A stretch of DNA of 64,000 nt from Pseudomonadota bacterium (GTDB taxonomy: Bacteria > Pseudomonadota > Alphaproteobacteria > Sphingomonadales > Sphingomonadaceae): the NCBI GenBank assembly GCA_021847605.1, contig JAJZQN010000003.1, forward strand, positions 110,890 through 174,889, read 5' to 3'. Every line of letters begins with the position of its first letter. The first letter of the stretch is position 1. The notes under the pieces are model-generated. The model did not search any database. It was not told the origin of the DNA and was given only the letters and a program-made list of their open reading frames with translations. This document shows, in pieces, positions 17,206 to 26,899 of this stretch. Both the position numbers and the translations under genes were made by a program.

Positions 17206-18240
17206 ATGATATTGGATCGCCGCAGCCTGATCGCCGGTAGCGCCGCTTTGCTCATGGCTGCGAAGGCGCCGACAACGACTTCGCCGGCCACCTTGATAAA
17301 GCCGCCCCGTTTGCGCGCGGGCGACACGGTGGGCCTGATCGAACCGGCGGGTTTTACCGACGACGCTTTCGATCTTGAGCCGGTAAAGCAGAATATCATC
17401 GCCATGGGCCTGAAGCCCAAACCCTCCCGGCACCTCACCGACCGCTATGGCTATCTGGCGGGGAAGGACGCGGATCGCGCCTCCGACATCAACGACATGT
17501 ATGCCGACCCCGATGTGAAGGCGGTCTTTGCCGTGCGTGGCGGCTGGGGCTGCGCCCGTATCCTGCCCTATCTCGATTTCGCGCGCATCCGCGCCAATCC
17601 CAAGCTGTTGATCGGCTATTCCGACATCACCGCCCTGCATCTCGCGTTCGCCGCCAAGGCAGGCTTCACCACCATTCACGGCCCCGTTGCATCGAGTGGA
17701 TGGAACCGGTTTTCGTGGGATTATTTCCGCGCCGTCGCCTTCGATGGCGCGACGCCCACCTTCACCAATCCGGTCGGGACGGAGGATCGGCTGGTCCAGC
17801 GTATCGGCAGCATCCGCACCTTTGGCTCCGGCAAGGCAACCGGACGTCTGCTCGGCGGCAACCTGACCGTTCTCGCTGCGCTGATGGGAACGCCATGGAT
17901 GCCCGACTTCACCGGCGCGATCCTTTTTATCGAGGATATTGGCGAACAACCCTATCGCATCGACCGGATGCTGACCCAGTTGGCGCTGGGCGGCGTGCTG
18001 GGCAAACTCGCGGGCGTCGTTTTCGGCCAATGCACGGACTGCGGGCCGGCCGGGGCCAGCTATGGCGGTTTCACCCTGTCGGAAGTGCTGGACCAGCATC
18101 TGCGTCCGCTCGGCATCCCGGTGTTTCAGGGCGCGCAATTCGGCCATGTCGCCAGCCAGTTCAGCCTGCCGGTCGGCGCAAAGGCGGAAATGGACGCGGA
18201 CGCAGGCACCATCCGCCTGCTGGAGCCGGCCGTAGCCTGA
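17206..18240 (+). CDS. S66 family LD-carboxypeptidase
   Basis: About 344 residues, with a Tat-like N-terminus (DRRSLIAGSAALLMAAKAP). It then has the S66 fold: RAGDTVGLIEPAG, AVFAVRGGWGCARILPYLDF with the nucleophile-elbow type context, LLIGYSDITALH and HGPVASS. The C-terminal part holds GRLLGGNLTVLAAL and FIEDIGEQPYRIDRML. Family members remove the terminal D-Ala from tetrapeptides in peptidoglycan recycling. The ATG at 17206 is used; an in-frame TTG lies at 17200. Export would place it in the periplasm, which differs from cytoplasmic LdcA. Confidence 0.9.
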   Translation: MILDRRSLIAGSAALLMAAKAPTTTSPATLIKPPRLRAGDTVGLIEPAGFTDDAFDLEPVKQNIIAMGLKPKPSRHLTDRYGYLAGKDADRASDINDMYADPDVKAVFAVRGGWGCARILPYLDFARIRANPKLLIGYSDITALHLAFAAKAGFTTIHGPVASSGWNRFSWDYFRAVAFDGATPTFTNPVGTEDRLVQRIGSIRTFGSGKATGRLLGGNLTVLAALMGTPWMPDFTGAILFIEDIGEQPYRIDRMLTQLALGGVLGKLAGVVFGQCTDCGPAGASYGGFTLSEVLDQHLRPLGIPVFQGAQFGHVASQFSLPVGAKAEMDADAGTIRLLEPAVA

Positions 18241-18546
18241 AAAGGGGGTCGGTAACGGCCCCATGATTTCTTGCGCCGTCTAAACCCGCCCTTCACGCCG
18301 GGGGGTTGGCACAGCCATGCGCCCGACATGGGTGTCGGCGCCCGTCAGATGGAAAAATCCCGGTTTTCCGGCATTTTTCGTCCCGAATATGCGGAGGGGA
18401 AGGGGTGATTTGAGGCTGGCGGATAGTACGCCCTTCGCTGCTCTGGCGCCTGCCGCAGAACGCTGCGGCCGCCCGCCCCTCGCACGGGGGGTCCACAGTC
18501 TGCTTCCGCTGTGCCATGGCGCGGCCATCACTTGTCCGAGGACGCA
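18241..18546 (+). other. Long upstream region of cysD without a gene
   Basis: About 306 bases between the S66 gene and cysD. It holds several short inverted repeats, including GACATGGGTGTC near 18327, CCGGTTTTCCGG near 18360 and CCCCTCGCACGGGG near 18477, and a GAGGA ribosome site just before the cysD start. I see no open frame worth calling and no known riboswitch signature. It probably contains the cys operon promoter. Confidence 0.4.
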
Positions 18547-19458
18547 ATGGCTGACGCAAAGACCCTGACCCATCTGGAACGACTTGAGGCGGAAAGCATC
18601 CACATCCTGCGGGAAGTGGTGTCGGAAGCGGAAAAGCCGGTCATGCTCTACAGCGTGGGCAAGGACAGCGCCGTGATGCTGCATCTCGCGCGCAAGGCTT
18701 TCTATCCCTCGCCGCCGCCTTTTCCGTTGCTGCATGTCGATACGACCTGGAAATTTCAGGAAATGTACAAGCTGCGCGATCGAATGGCGCGTGAAAGCGG
18801 CATGGAATTGCTGGTCTATCAAAACCCGGAAGCGAAGGAGCGGGGCATCAACCCGTTCGACCATGGCGCGCTCCACACCGATATGTGGAAGACGGAGGGG
18901 CTGAAGCAGGCGCTCAACCTCTACGGCTTTGACGCGGCCTTTGGCGGCGCGCGGCGCGACGAAGAAAAGAGCCGGGCCAAGGAACGCATCTTTTCCTTCC
19001 GCACGGCCTCGCACGGCTGGGATCCCAAGAACCAGCGGCCGGAACTCTGGAACCTCTACAACGCCAAGAAGAACAAGGGAGAGAGCATCCGCATCTTCCC
19101 GATCAGCAACTGGACCGAACTCGACATCTGGCAATATATCCATCTGAACGATGTGCCGATCGTGCCGCTCTATTTCGCGGAACAGCGCCCGACCGTGGAG
19201 CGCGATGGCATGTTGCTGATGGTCGATGACGACCGTTTCCCGCTGCGACCGGGCGAAGAGCCGGTGATGCGCTCCATCCGTTTCCGCACGCTGGGCTGCT
19301 ACCCGTTGACCGGCGCGGTCGAAAGCACGGCAAAGACGCTGCCCGACGTCATTCAGGAAACGCTGCTGACCACCACCAGCGAACGGCAGGGCCGCGCCAT
19401 CGACAAGGATGCCGGTGGCGCCGGCATGGAGAAGAAGAAGCAGGAGGGGTATTTTTGA
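18547..19458 (+). CDS. cysD: Sulfate adenylyltransferase subunit 2
   Basis: 303 residues. CysD is the catalytic ATP sulfurylase subunit forming APS from sulfate and ATP, driven by GTP hydrolysis in CysN. The PP-loop motif is [18 protein letters not shown] (about 36-53), and [19 protein letters not shown] is a strong CysD signature. The start at 18547 ([16 protein letters not shown]) is supported by GAGGA just upstream. It is first in the operon cysD-cysNC-cysQ, though a 130-base repeat-containing gap separates it from cysNC. Confidence 0.97.
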   Translation: MADAKTLTHLERLEAESIHILREVVSEAEKPVMLYSVGKDSAVMLHLARKAFYPSPPPFPLLHVDTTWKFQEMYKLRDRMARESGMELLVYQNPEAKERGINPFDHGALHTDMWKTEGLKQALNLYGFDAAFGGARRDEEKSRAKERIFSFRTASHGWDPKNQRPELWNLYNAKKNKGESIRIFPISNWTELDIWQYIHLNDVPIVPLYFAEQRPTVERDGMLLMVDDDRFPLRPGEEPVMRSIRFRTLGCYPLTGAVESTAKTLPDVIQETLLTTTSERQGRAIDKDAGGAGMEKKKQEGYF

Positions 19459-19466
19459 CGCGCCAC

Positions 19467-19573
19467 GGAATGCGCAGCATTCCGAAGCGTCAACCCCGGC
19501 GTAGGCCGGGGCCGCGGGCCTCCAGGCCGAACCTCTCCCCGAAGAACAATGAGATCCCGGTTTTCGCCGGGAT
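19467..19573. repeat. Composite REP-like repeat within the cys operon
   Basis: Three adjacent hairpins: GGAATGC/GCATTCC at 19467-19483, CCCCGGC/GCCGGGG at 19494-19511 and ATCCCGG/CCGGGAT at 19554-19573. The segment reads as [12 protein letters not shown] and GPGLRRG-like translations on the minus strand, a known mark of this dispersed repeat class. It fills the cysD-cysNC gap and may affect mRNA processing or stability between the two genes. Confidence 0.72.
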
Positions 19574-19588
19574 GACGAGGTAAGTGAC

Positions 19589-21502
19589 ATGACCGACGTT
19601 GTGGCAGACCCCATCTATAAGACCGACGCCCTCATCGCCGAGGACATCGACCAGTATCTGAAGGTGCATGAGCATAAGACGATGCTGCGCTTCATCACCT
19701 GCGGGTCGGTGGACGATGGCAAGTCGACCCTGATCGGTCGCCTCCTCTACGACAGCAAGATGATCTTCGAGGATCAACTCGCCGCGCTGGAGGCCGACAG
19801 CAAGAAGGTCGGCACGCAGGGACAGGAGATCGACTTCGCCTTGCTGGTCGACGGCCTTGCCGCCGAGCGGGAACAGGGCATCACCATCGACGTCGCCTAC
19901 CGCTTCTTCGCGACCGAAAAGCGCAAATTCATCGTCGCCGACACGCCGGGTCATGAACAATATACCCGCAACATGGTGACGGGCGCGTCCACCGCCGACC
20001 TGGCCGTCATCCTGGTCGATGCGCGCAAGGGTATCCTGACGCAGACCCGCCGGCACAGCTATCTGGCCCATCTGCTGGGCATCCGGAATATCGTGCTGGC
20101 CGTGAACAAGATGGATCTGGTCGGTTACGATCAGGCGATCTTCAACCGCATCGTCATGACCTATCGTGCCTTCGCCAGCGAACTCGGCATCACCCGCTTC
20201 ACCCCGATCCCGATTTCGGGGTTCAAGGGCGACAATATCACCCTGCGCAGCGACAATACCCCCTGGTATCAGGGACCGACGCTGATCGATCATCTCGAAA
20301 CGGTGGAGGTGAACAGCGCCGCCGACGCCGAAAAGCCGTTCCGCATGCCGGTACAGTGGGTCAATCGCCCCAATCTCGATTTCCGGGGCTTTTCCGGCCT
20401 GATCGCGACGGGTTCGGTCAGGCCCGGCGACGCCGTGCGCGTCCTTCCCTCGGGCAAGACCAGCAGCATCACCCGCATCGTGACCCTCGACGGCGATCTG
20501 GACGAAGCCGTCGCCGGTCAGTCCGTCACCCTCTGCTTCGCCGATGAAGTCGATTGTTCGCGCGGCGACGTGATCGCGCTGGCCGACAATCCGCCCCAGG
20601 TGGCCGACCAGTTCGAATCCACCATCGTCTGGATGTCCGACGAAGCCATGTTGCCGGGTCGCCCCTATTGGCTGAAGATCGGGACGCAAACCGTCAGTGC
20701 GACCATCCAGCAGCCCAAATATCAGGTCAACGTCAACACGATGGACCAGTTGGCGGCCAAGACGCTGGAACTGAACGCCATCGGCGTCGCCAACCTGTCC
20801 ACTGACAAGCCGGTCGTGTTCGAACCCTATAAGGATAATCGCACGCTGGGCGGCTTCATCCTGATCGACAAGATCAGCAATGCGACCGTGGCGGCCGGGA
20901 TGCTGCACTTCTCGCTGCGTCGGGCGCAGAATGTCCATTGGCAGGCGACCGACGTCAGCCGCGACCATCATGCCGCGCTCAAGAATCAGAAGCCTGCCGT
21001 GCTGTGGTTCACCGGCCTGTCGGGCGCGGGCAAATCGACCATCGCCAATCTGGTGGAAAAGAAACTGGCGCGGATGAACCGCCACACCTTCCTGCTGGAT
21101 GGTGACAATGTCCGTCACGGCCTCAATCGCGATCTGGGCTTCACCGATGCCGACCGGGTGGAAAATATCCGCCGTGTGGGCGAAGTGGCCAAGCTGATGA
21201 CCGACGCGGGCCTCATCGTCATCACCGCCTTCATCTCGCCCTTCCGCTCGGAACGCGATATGGTGCGTCAGATGATGCAGCCGGGCGAGTTTATCGAAGT
21301 CCATATCGACACGTCGCTCGCCGATGCGGAGGCGCGGGACGTGAAGGGACTCTATAAAAAGGCCCGCTCTGGCGAACTCAAGAATTTCACCGGCATCGAC
21401 AGCCCTTATGAAGCGCCGGTCGATCCTGAAATTCGCATCGACACGGCCAATCTGACGGCAGAGGAAGCGGCCGACCTGATCGTCGCGCGGCTCATCCCAT
21501 GA
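19589..21502 (+). CDS. cysNC: Bifunctional sulfate adenylyltransferase subunit 1 / APS kinase
   Basis: 637-residue fusion. The N-terminal CysN GTPase has G1 GSVDDGKST (about 39-47), G3 [12 protein letters not shown] and G4 NKMDLVG, then beta-barrel domains (about 240-450). The C-terminal CysC kinase begins near residue 460 with P-loop GLSGAGKST and has [16 protein letters not shown] and the FISPFR segment. Together with CysD it makes APS, and the kinase converts APS to PAPS. Fused CysNC is usual in alphaproteobacteria. It overlaps cysQ by 4 bases (ATGA). Confidence 0.97.
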   Translation: MTDVVADPIYKTDALIAEDIDQYLKVHEHKTMLRFITCGSVDDGKSTLIGRLLYDSKMIFEDQLAALEADSKKVGTQGQEIDFALLVDGLAAEREQGITIDVAYRFFATEKRKFIVADTPGHEQYTRNMVTGASTADLAVILVDARKGILTQTRRHSYLAHLLGIRNIVLAVNKMDLVGYDQAIFNRIVMTYRAFASELGITRFTPIPISGFKGDNITLRSDNTPWYQGPTLIDHLETVEVNSAADAEKPFRMPVQWVNRPNLDFRGFSGLIATGSVRPGDAVRVLPSGKTSSITRIVTLDGDLDEAVAGQSVTLCFADEVDCSRGDVIALADNPPQVADQFESTIVWMSDEAMLPGRPYWLKIGTQTVSATIQQPKYQVNVNTMDQLAAKTLELNAIGVANLSTDKPVVFEPYKDNRTLGGFILIDKISNATVAAGMLHFSLRRAQNVHWQATDVSRDHHAALKNQKPAVLWFTGLSGAGKSTIANLVEKKLARMNRHTFLLDGDNVRHGLNRDLGFTDADRVENIRRVGEVAKLMTDAGLIVITAFISPFRSERDMVRQMMQPGEFIEVHIDTSLADAEARDVKGLYKKARSGELKNFTGIDSPYEAPVDPEIRIDTANLTAEEAADLIVARLIP

Positions 21503-22275
21503 CGGAGGCCGTGGTTCAACCGGACCAGCCGATGACCGACGGCGATCTGGCCGCCCATCTGGCGCAGATCGCCGGTCGCATCCTCATCGATGTGCGGGAT
21601 TCCGGCCTCTTCTCGGCCAAGGCTCTGGGCAAGGCGGGCGATCAGACGGCGAACCAGTTTCTGGTCCATGGCCTTCGCGAAGCCAGGCCCGATGACGGCC
21701 TGTTGTCCGAAGAGATGAAGTGCGACGGCACCCGGCTCGACAAGTCGCGCGTGTGGATCGTCGATCCGGTTGACGGCACCCGCGAATATGGCGAATCGCG
21801 CGCCGACTGGGCCGTGCATGTCGGCATGGCGGTCGATGGCGTGCCGGTCGTCGGCGCTGTGGCTCTGCCGGGGCTGGATGGCGGCACGATCTTGCGCTCC
21901 GATCAGCCTCGGGAAGTCCCGCCAGCGCCGGAAAAACTGCGCATGGTGGTCAGCCGTACCCGACCCGCCGCCGAAGCCATCGCCGTGGCGGGGGAACTGG
22001 ACGCCGAACTGGTGCCGATGGGGTCCGCCGGGGCCAAGGCCATGGCCGTCATCTTGGGGCAGGCGGACATTTATCTCCATTCCGGCGGTCAATATGAATG
22101 GGACAGCATGGCCCCGGTCGCGGTGGCACTGGCCCATGGCCTCCACGCCTCCCGCATAGACGGCAGCCCGCTCGTCTATAATCAGCAGGACGTCTATTTG
22201 CCCGACCTGCTCATCTGCCGCCGCGAACATGCCGGTCGCGTGCTGGCCCTCGTTGCTGAGGCGCAAAAGGCCTGA
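21499..22275 (+). CDS. cysQ: 3'(2'),5'-bisphosphate nucleotidase CysQ
   Basis: 258-residue inositol-monophosphatase-fold enzyme that removes the 3'-phosphate from PAP left by PAPS reduction. Metal-site motifs are LLSEE (about 70-74), [12 protein letters not shown] (about 91-102) and the later WDSMAP. Its coupling to cysNC by an ATGA overlap supports a PAP-recycling role in sulfate assimilation. FBPase-like motifs and the missing myo-inositol context argue against a plain IMPase. Confidence 0.94.
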   Translation: MTEAVVQPDQPMTDGDLAAHLAQIAGRILIDVRDSGLFSAKALGKAGDQTANQFLVHGLREARPDDGLLSEEMKCDGTRLDKSRVWIVDPVDGTREYGESRADWAVHVGMAVDGVPVVGAVALPGLDGGTILRSDQPREVPPAPEKLRMVVSRTRPAAEAIAVAGELDAELVPMGSAGAKAMAVILGQADIYLHSGGQYEWDSMAPVAVALAHGLHASRIDGSPLVYNQQDVYLPDLLICRREHAGRVLALVAEAQKA

Positions 22276-22301
22276 ACGATTACAGCAGGGTATTGGCAAA
22301 T

Positions 22302-22370
22302 CCGTTCGCCCTGAGGCTGTCGAAGCCTGTCCTGAACGACTGCTGCAAGCAGGCAGTCGAACGGGGCTGC
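22302..22370. repeat. REP-like repeat downstream of cysQ
   Basis: Begins with CCGTTCGCCCTGAGGCTGTC, closely related to the copy at 10784, and continues with a hairpin formed by CGACTGC and GCAGTCG arms around 22337-22360. It sits in a 519-base gap between convergent genes. Confidence 0.68.
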
Positions 22371-22435
22371 ACTTTGCTCAGCCCGAACGGAGTAAGAATG
22401 GTGGTGGGGCTAGAGCTTGATGATTTTGTATTGAT

Positions 22436-22503
22436 CCGTTCGTTTCGAGCGAAGTCGAGAAACAATCAGCGCGCCGTTTCTCGACTGCGCTCGAAACGAA
22501 CGG
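22436..22503. repeat. Long inverted repeat
   Basis: Two 28-base arms at 22436-22463 and 22476-22503 match as reverse complements with one mismatch, around a 12-base spacer. The arm starts CCGTTCGTTTCGAGCG and ends GTCGAGAAAC. This type of Tyr-recombinase-independent dispersed repeat is common in sphingomonads. Transcribed, it would form a very stable stem. Confidence 0.8.
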
Positions 22504-22719
22504 AGATGAGTGATTTAACCCGATTTCATTGCTGAAAAATCGATCCAACAGGCGACAGAAAATGCTGCCCTACGCCCTGTCTCCCGACTTACTCCCATCC
22601 GGTCTTTGAACCGTTTACCCCTTTGGCCCCATCGTCATGCGCGCGCAGATGGTGTGAACTTCCCGTAGAAGTTGTAGGTAAAAAACCGAATAGAATATCG
22701 CTGTTTCAGTTGGTTATGA

Positions 22720-22764
22720 CGAAGTGACCTACCGTCATCGTCACGATGACGGTAGGTCACTTCG
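22720..22764. terminator. Perfect 21-base-pair hairpin between convergent genes
   Basis: Arms at 22720-22740 and 22744-22764 are exact reverse complements with a 3-base loop. The arm begins CGAAGTGACC and ends GTCATCG. It lies 30 bases beyond the stop of the minus-strand dipeptidase gene and 445 bases beyond cysQ. A bidirectional terminator is the simplest reading, although no strong T-tract follows on either strand. The rest of 22276-22794 has no gene I can support. Confidence 0.6.
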
Positions 22765-22794
22765 CATTTTCATTCAACAAATTGGGGGAGGGGA

Positions 22795-24039
22795 TCAGCC
22801 CTTCTTCGCCGGTGCGGCGGCGACCTTTTCGGCTGCCTCCATCACCCGCAACACATTCTCGCCGGCCAGTTTGGCGATGCCGCGGTCGCTCCAGCCGCGA
22901 CGCATCAATTCGGCCAGCAGCGCGGGATAGGTTTGAACCCCGCCCAATCCTTCGGGCAGAGCGCCGACGCCATCGAAGTCGCTGCCGATGCCGACATGAT
23001 CGACCCCGGCCACCTTGGCGATATGTTCGACATGGTCGGCGACCTGTGCGATCGTCGTCACCGGTTCGGGATGGGCCACTTCCCAGTCCGCCAGCGCCTT
23101 GTCCGCGCCCTTGGGATCGCCGATATGCAGCCCGCCAAAGGGCGGGGCGTTATTGCGGGCAATCTCCGCGCTGCGGTCAGCGCCCCATACGCGACGCGCT
23201 TCCGACACATATTGCGCGGCGAAATTGACCATCACCACGCCACCATTGGCCGCCACCTGCTTCAGCACCGCGTCGGACACGTTGCGGGGGGTGTCGCACA
23301 GGGCGCGCGCGTTGGAGTGAGAGAAGATGACCGGCGCCGTGCTGACCCGCAGCGCGTCCAGCATCGTCGCCTCGCTCACATGGCTCAGGTCCACCAGCAT
23401 GCCGAGGCGATTGAGTTCGCGCACCACATTCTCGCCGAACGGGGTCAGGCCGTCATGCTGCGGATTGTCGGTCGCGCTGTCCGCCCATTCGATGGTGCGA
23501 CTGTGCGTCAGCGTGAGATAGGATGCACCAAGCTGATGATAGGCACGCAGCACGGCCAGGCTGCCGTCGATCTGGCCGCCGCCTTCCACGCCGATCATCG
23601 ATCCGATCCGGCCGGCCTTGTGCGCGGCGCGCAACTGTGCGGCGGTGCGGACCAGCGTGAAATCATTGGGGTAACGTTCGGCGAGGTTATAGACCATGCC
23701 GATCTCATCCAGCGTATCCTTCACCTGCTGCACCTGCGGCAGGTCGGCGGACACCCATACGGACCAGAATTGCCCGCCAATCTGTCCCTTGCGCAGGCGT
23801 GTGATGTCGGTGTGATATTGTTTGGGGTCGAGGTTGGTCAGGTCCATCGTCCAGCGCGCATCCTTGGCCTTTTCGGCCAGCGCTTCGGGCCAGTCATTAT
23901 GCCCGTCTATCAGGGGTGTCGCCTTCAGCACCTTGGCGATGCGGGCGTCATAGGGGCCGGTATCGGCGGCCTGCGCGGCGAAAGAGGAAAGGGCGATGGC
24001 GGAAAGGATCGGCAGGGCCGAAAGGCGGAGTTTGGTCAT
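22795..24039 (-). CDS. Membrane dipeptidase, peptidase family M19
   Basis: 414 residues with a signal peptide (ILSAIALSSFAAQAA). The M19 binuclear zinc site is recognisable: DGHNDWP (HxD), VEGGG, VDLSHVSE, FSHSNARALCDTPRN and GIGSDFDGVG. These enzymes cleave dipeptides, including D-amino-acid-containing ones, at or outside the membrane. A C-terminal Lys/Ala tail follows the domain. It is divergent from the S9 peptidase gene, with about 115 bases between starts. Confidence 0.95.
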   Translation of the reverse strand: MTKLRLSALPILSAIALSSFAAQAADTGPYDARIAKVLKATPLIDGHNDWPEALAEKAKDARWTMDLTNLDPKQYHTDITRLRKGQIGGQFWSVWVSADLPQVQQVKDTLDEIGMVYNLAERYPNDFTLVRTAAQLRAAHKAGRIGSMIGVEGGGQIDGSLAVLRAYHQLGASYLTLTHSRTIEWADSATDNPQHDGLTPFGENVVRELNRLGMLVDLSHVSEATMLDALRVSTAPVIFSHSNARALCDTPRNVSDAVLKQVAANGGVVMVNFAAQYVSEARRVWGADRSAEIARNNAPPFGGLHIGDPKGADKALADWEVAHPEPVTTIAQVADHVEHIAKVAGVDHVGIGSDFDGVGALPEGLGGVQTYPALLAELMRRGWSDRGIAKLAGENVLRVMEAAEKVAAAPAKKG

Positions 24040-24153
24040 GGCGCGGGACAGTATAAGCCTGTCCCTTCAAGTCAATCGCGCTGATCCGCTTGCCAGCGGC
24101 TGATAGCATCCATAGCAAGCTACAGTCTTCACAGGGGAATAAGGGAAGCCATC

Positions 24154-26094
24154 ATGCGTCGTTCGATCCGCATTGCCGTCACCGGCATCATCCCGCTTAT
24201 GGTCACATCGATGGGCGCACAGGCACAGGATGCGACGGTTGAAAAGCCCGCCGCGATCGTCGCCGACGGCATCCCGGCCGTGCCGGTCACGCTCGCCGAC
24301 AAGACCCGCCCCTATCTGGAATTTCGCACCGCCGCCTTTCAGGGCTGGAACCCGACCGACCGCTCCATGCTCATCACCACCCGTTTCGGCAATACGGTGC
24401 AGGTGCATGAGGTGAAGATGCCCGGCGGCGACCGCACCCAGTTGACGTTCGAGGTGGATCGCATTTCGGGGGCAAGCTGGGCGCCGGGCAAGGGCGACAC
24501 GATGGTCGTCATGAAGGATGTCGGCGGCGGCGAGTTTTTTCAGCTCTATACGCTCAAGGATGGTGTCCTAACCCTGCTGACCGATGGCAAGAGCCGCAAC
24601 CAGATGGGCGCCTGGACGCAGGACGGATCGCATGTCGGCTATAGCTCCACCCGCCGCAACGGCGCCGACAGCGATCTCTACATCATCGATCCCCGCGATC
24701 CCAAAAGCGACCGCATGGTCGCACAGGTGCAAGGCGGCGGCTGGCAGATTTCCAGTTTCTCGCCCGACGCCACGAAGGCGGTCGTCGTCCAGTATCTCTC
24801 CATCACCAAGAGCAATTTGTGGCTGCTGGACGTCGCATCCGGCAAGCTGACGGCGCTCGGCGATCACCGGAAGGACATTGCCTATGGCGGAGCAGACTTC
24901 GCCCCGGACGGTACGCTCTGGGTAACATCGGACGAAGGATCGGATTTTCAGCGACTCGGTACGGTCGATCTCAAATCCGGCGCATTCCGGGCGGTCGCGC
25001 CCGAACCTAAATGGGACGTCGACAGTTTCGACATCGCCCCGGACGGCAGCTTCGTCGCCTATATCGTCAATGAGGCCGGCGTGGCGCGCCTCAAGCTGCT
25101 GGACGTCAAAAGCGGCACCGTTCGCACCGTCACTGGACTGCCGGCAGGGCAGATGGGCAATGTGAAGATCGCGCCATGGGGCGCCATCGGCGTCAGCGTC
25201 ACCGCTGCCAAAAGCGCGGCGGACGCATATTCCATCGATCCTGCCACTCTGGCCGTCACCCGCTGGACCCGCAGCGAAACCGGCGGTCTCGACGTCACCA
25301 AAAATGTCGAGCCGGAACTGGTGGAGGTCAAAAGTTTCGACGGTACGCCGGTGTCCGGCTTCCTCTATCGCCCCGATGCGGCAAAATTCCCCGGTAAGCG
25401 TCCGCTCATTATCTCCATCCATGGCGGGCCGGAGGGACAGTCGCAGCCGACCTTCCTTGGCCGCAACAATTATCTGCTCAACGAACTGGGCATCGCGCTC
25501 TTCCTGCCCAATGTTCGCGGTTCGTCGGGCTATGGCAAGCGCTTCGTCGGGTTGGACAACGGGCCATGGAAGCGGGAGGATTCGGTCAGGGACATCGGCG
25601 CTTTCCTCGACCGGCTGGAAAAAGACCCGGCGCTCGATCCGACGCGCTTTGCCGAAACCGGCGGCAGCTATGGCGGTTATATGTGCTATGCCGTGGCCAT
25701 CCGCTATGGCGACAGGCTGAAGGCCGCGAACTGCGTGGTCGCCATCTCCAATTTCGTGACCTTCCTCGAAAACACCCAAAGCTATCGCCGCGATCTGGGC
25801 CGCGTCGAATATGGCGATGAGCGCGATCCCAAACAGCGGGCCAAGCTCATGGAAATCTCGCCACTGACGTCGGTGGCCAAACTCAATCTGCCGCTGATGG
25901 TCGTCACCGGCGGCAACGACCCGCGCGTTCCCGCCAGCGAAGCCGAACAGATGGTGAAGGCAGTCCGCGACAAGGGCGGCATGGCCTGGCACCTGCTGGG
26001 GCAGGATGAAGGGCATGGCTTCGCCAAGAAGGTCAATCAGGATTATCAATTCTGGACCAGCCTGATGTTCTGGGAACAGACGCTTCTGAAATGA
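24154..26094 (+). CDS. Exported S9 family prolyl oligopeptidase-like peptidase
   Basis: 646 residues. After a signal peptide ending AQAQ there is an N-terminal beta-propeller of WD40-like repeats (FSPDATKAVVVQYL, FAPDGTLWVT, IAPDGSFVAYIV), then the alpha/beta hydrolase domain from about residue 390. The catalytic triad is Ser in GGSYGGYM, Asp in GGNDPRVP and His in DEGHGF. It probably degrades peptides in the periplasm. It is immediately upstream of aat but with a 52-base gap, and no functional link is evident. Confidence 0.93.
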   Translation: MRRSIRIAVTGIIPLMVTSMGAQAQDATVEKPAAIVADGIPAVPVTLADKTRPYLEFRTAAFQGWNPTDRSMLITTRFGNTVQVHEVKMPGGDRTQLTFEVDRISGASWAPGKGDTMVVMKDVGGGEFFQLYTLKDGVLTLLTDGKSRNQMGAWTQDGSHVGYSSTRRNGADSDLYIIDPRDPKSDRMVAQVQGGGWQISSFSPDATKAVVVQYLSITKSNLWLLDVASGKLTALGDHRKDIAYGGADFAPDGTLWVTSDEGSDFQRLGTVDLKSGAFRAVAPEPKWDVDSFDIAPDGSFVAYIVNEAGVARLKLLDVKSGTVRTVTGLPAGQMGNVKIAPWGAIGVSVTAAKSAADAYSIDPATLAVTRWTRSETGGLDVTKNVEPELVEVKSFDGTPVSGFLYRPDAAKFPGKRPLIISIHGGPEGQSQPTFLGRNNYLLNELGIALFLPNVRGSSGYGKRFVGLDNGPWKREDSVRDIGAFLDRLEKDPALDPTRFAETGGSYGGYMCYAVAIRYGDRLKAANCVVAISNFVTFLENTQSYRRDLGRVEYGDERDPKQRAKLMEISPLTSVAKLNLPLMVVTGGNDPRVPASEAEQMVKAVRDKGGMAWHLLGQDEGHGFAKKVNQDYQFWTSLMFWEQTLLK

Positions 26095-26146
26095 AGGGAG
26101 CAGGGGGCTTTCGTTCCGAGCCTCCGCTGCCTATCCTGACAGGCGA

Positions 26147-26899
26147 ATGATGATCGACCCGCTCGTTTTGCTACAGGCCTATTCCATCGGCGTTTTTCCG
26201 ATGGCTGACGACCGCGAGGCGAGCGAGGTCTATTGGGTGGAGCCACGAAAGCGGGCGATCCTGCCGCTGGATGGCTTCCATCTGTCCCATTCGCTGGCGA
26301 AGGTCATTCGTCGTGATCGCTTCCGTGTCACCGCCAATCGCGCTTTCGCTCGCATGGTCGCACTATGTGCGGAGGCGGCGCAGGATCGTCCCTCGACATG
26401 GATCAATCATCAGATCGAACGGGCCTACACCCATCTGCATGAAATAGGGCATGCCCATTCGGTCGAAGTGTGGGACGGCGATGCGCTGGTTGGCGGATTA
26501 TATGGCGTGGCGCTCGGCCGCGCCTTTTTCGGCGAATCGATGGTGTCGCGCCGCACCGATGCGTCAAAGGTGGCGCTGGCCTGGCTGGTGGCGCGGTTGC
26601 GTTTCGGCGGTTTCACCCTGCTGGACTGCCAGTTCATGACCGATCATCTGCGCAGCATGGGCGCAGTTGAAATCAGCCAGCGCGCCTATCTTCAGTTGCT
26701 GGGCGCGGCCGTCGAGGGGGTGGAACTGGGTGCCGGTGCAGGAGCGCTGTCGGCGGGGGCAGGGGCAGCGGCTTCACTGGCGTTTGATCCGCTATCGCGC
26801 GAACCCGTCGATGCCGGCTCGCTTTTGCCGCCCAGCTTCACCGTATCGGGGCCGCTTTCGGGCCATTCCATCGCACAGCTTTTGACCCAGACGTCATAG
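26147..26899 (+). CDS. aat: Leucyl/phenylalanyl-tRNA-protein transferase
   Basis: 250 residues. Aat adds Leu or Phe to the N-terminus of proteins with basic N-terminal residues, marking them for ClpAP degradation. Family markers are AYSIGVFPMADDRE (about 9-22), WINHQIERAYTHLHEIGHAHSVEVW, LVGGLYGVALGRAFFGESMVS and FTLLDCQFMTDHLRSMGA. The C-terminal approximately 60 residues are Gly/Ala-rich, then end in SIAQLLTQTS. That last part lies antisense to the end of the DUF2155 gene (208-base overlap), yet both reading frames look maintained. Confidence 0.94.
   Translation: MMIDPLVLLQAYSIGVFPMADDREASEVYWVEPRKRAILPLDGFHLSHSLAKVIRRDRFRVTANRAFARMVALCAEAAQDRPSTWINHQIERAYTHLHEIGHAHSVEVWDGDALVGGLYGVALGRAFFGESMVSRRTDASKVALAWLVARLRFGGFTLLDCQFMTDHLRSMGAVEISQRAYLQLLGAAVEGVELGAGAGALSAGAGAAASLAFDPLSREPVDAGSLLPPSFTVSGPLSGHSIAQLLTQTS

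Noticed and set aside
18280..19614. A minus-strand frame opposite cysD
   Set aside because: Sense strand is a full CysD; the frame's beginning is translated repeat.
19490..21304. A minus-strand open frame of about 600 codons opposite cysNC
   Set aside because: The sense strand is a complete CysNC with all motifs; the antisense frame is composition-driven. Its end consists of repeat sequence.
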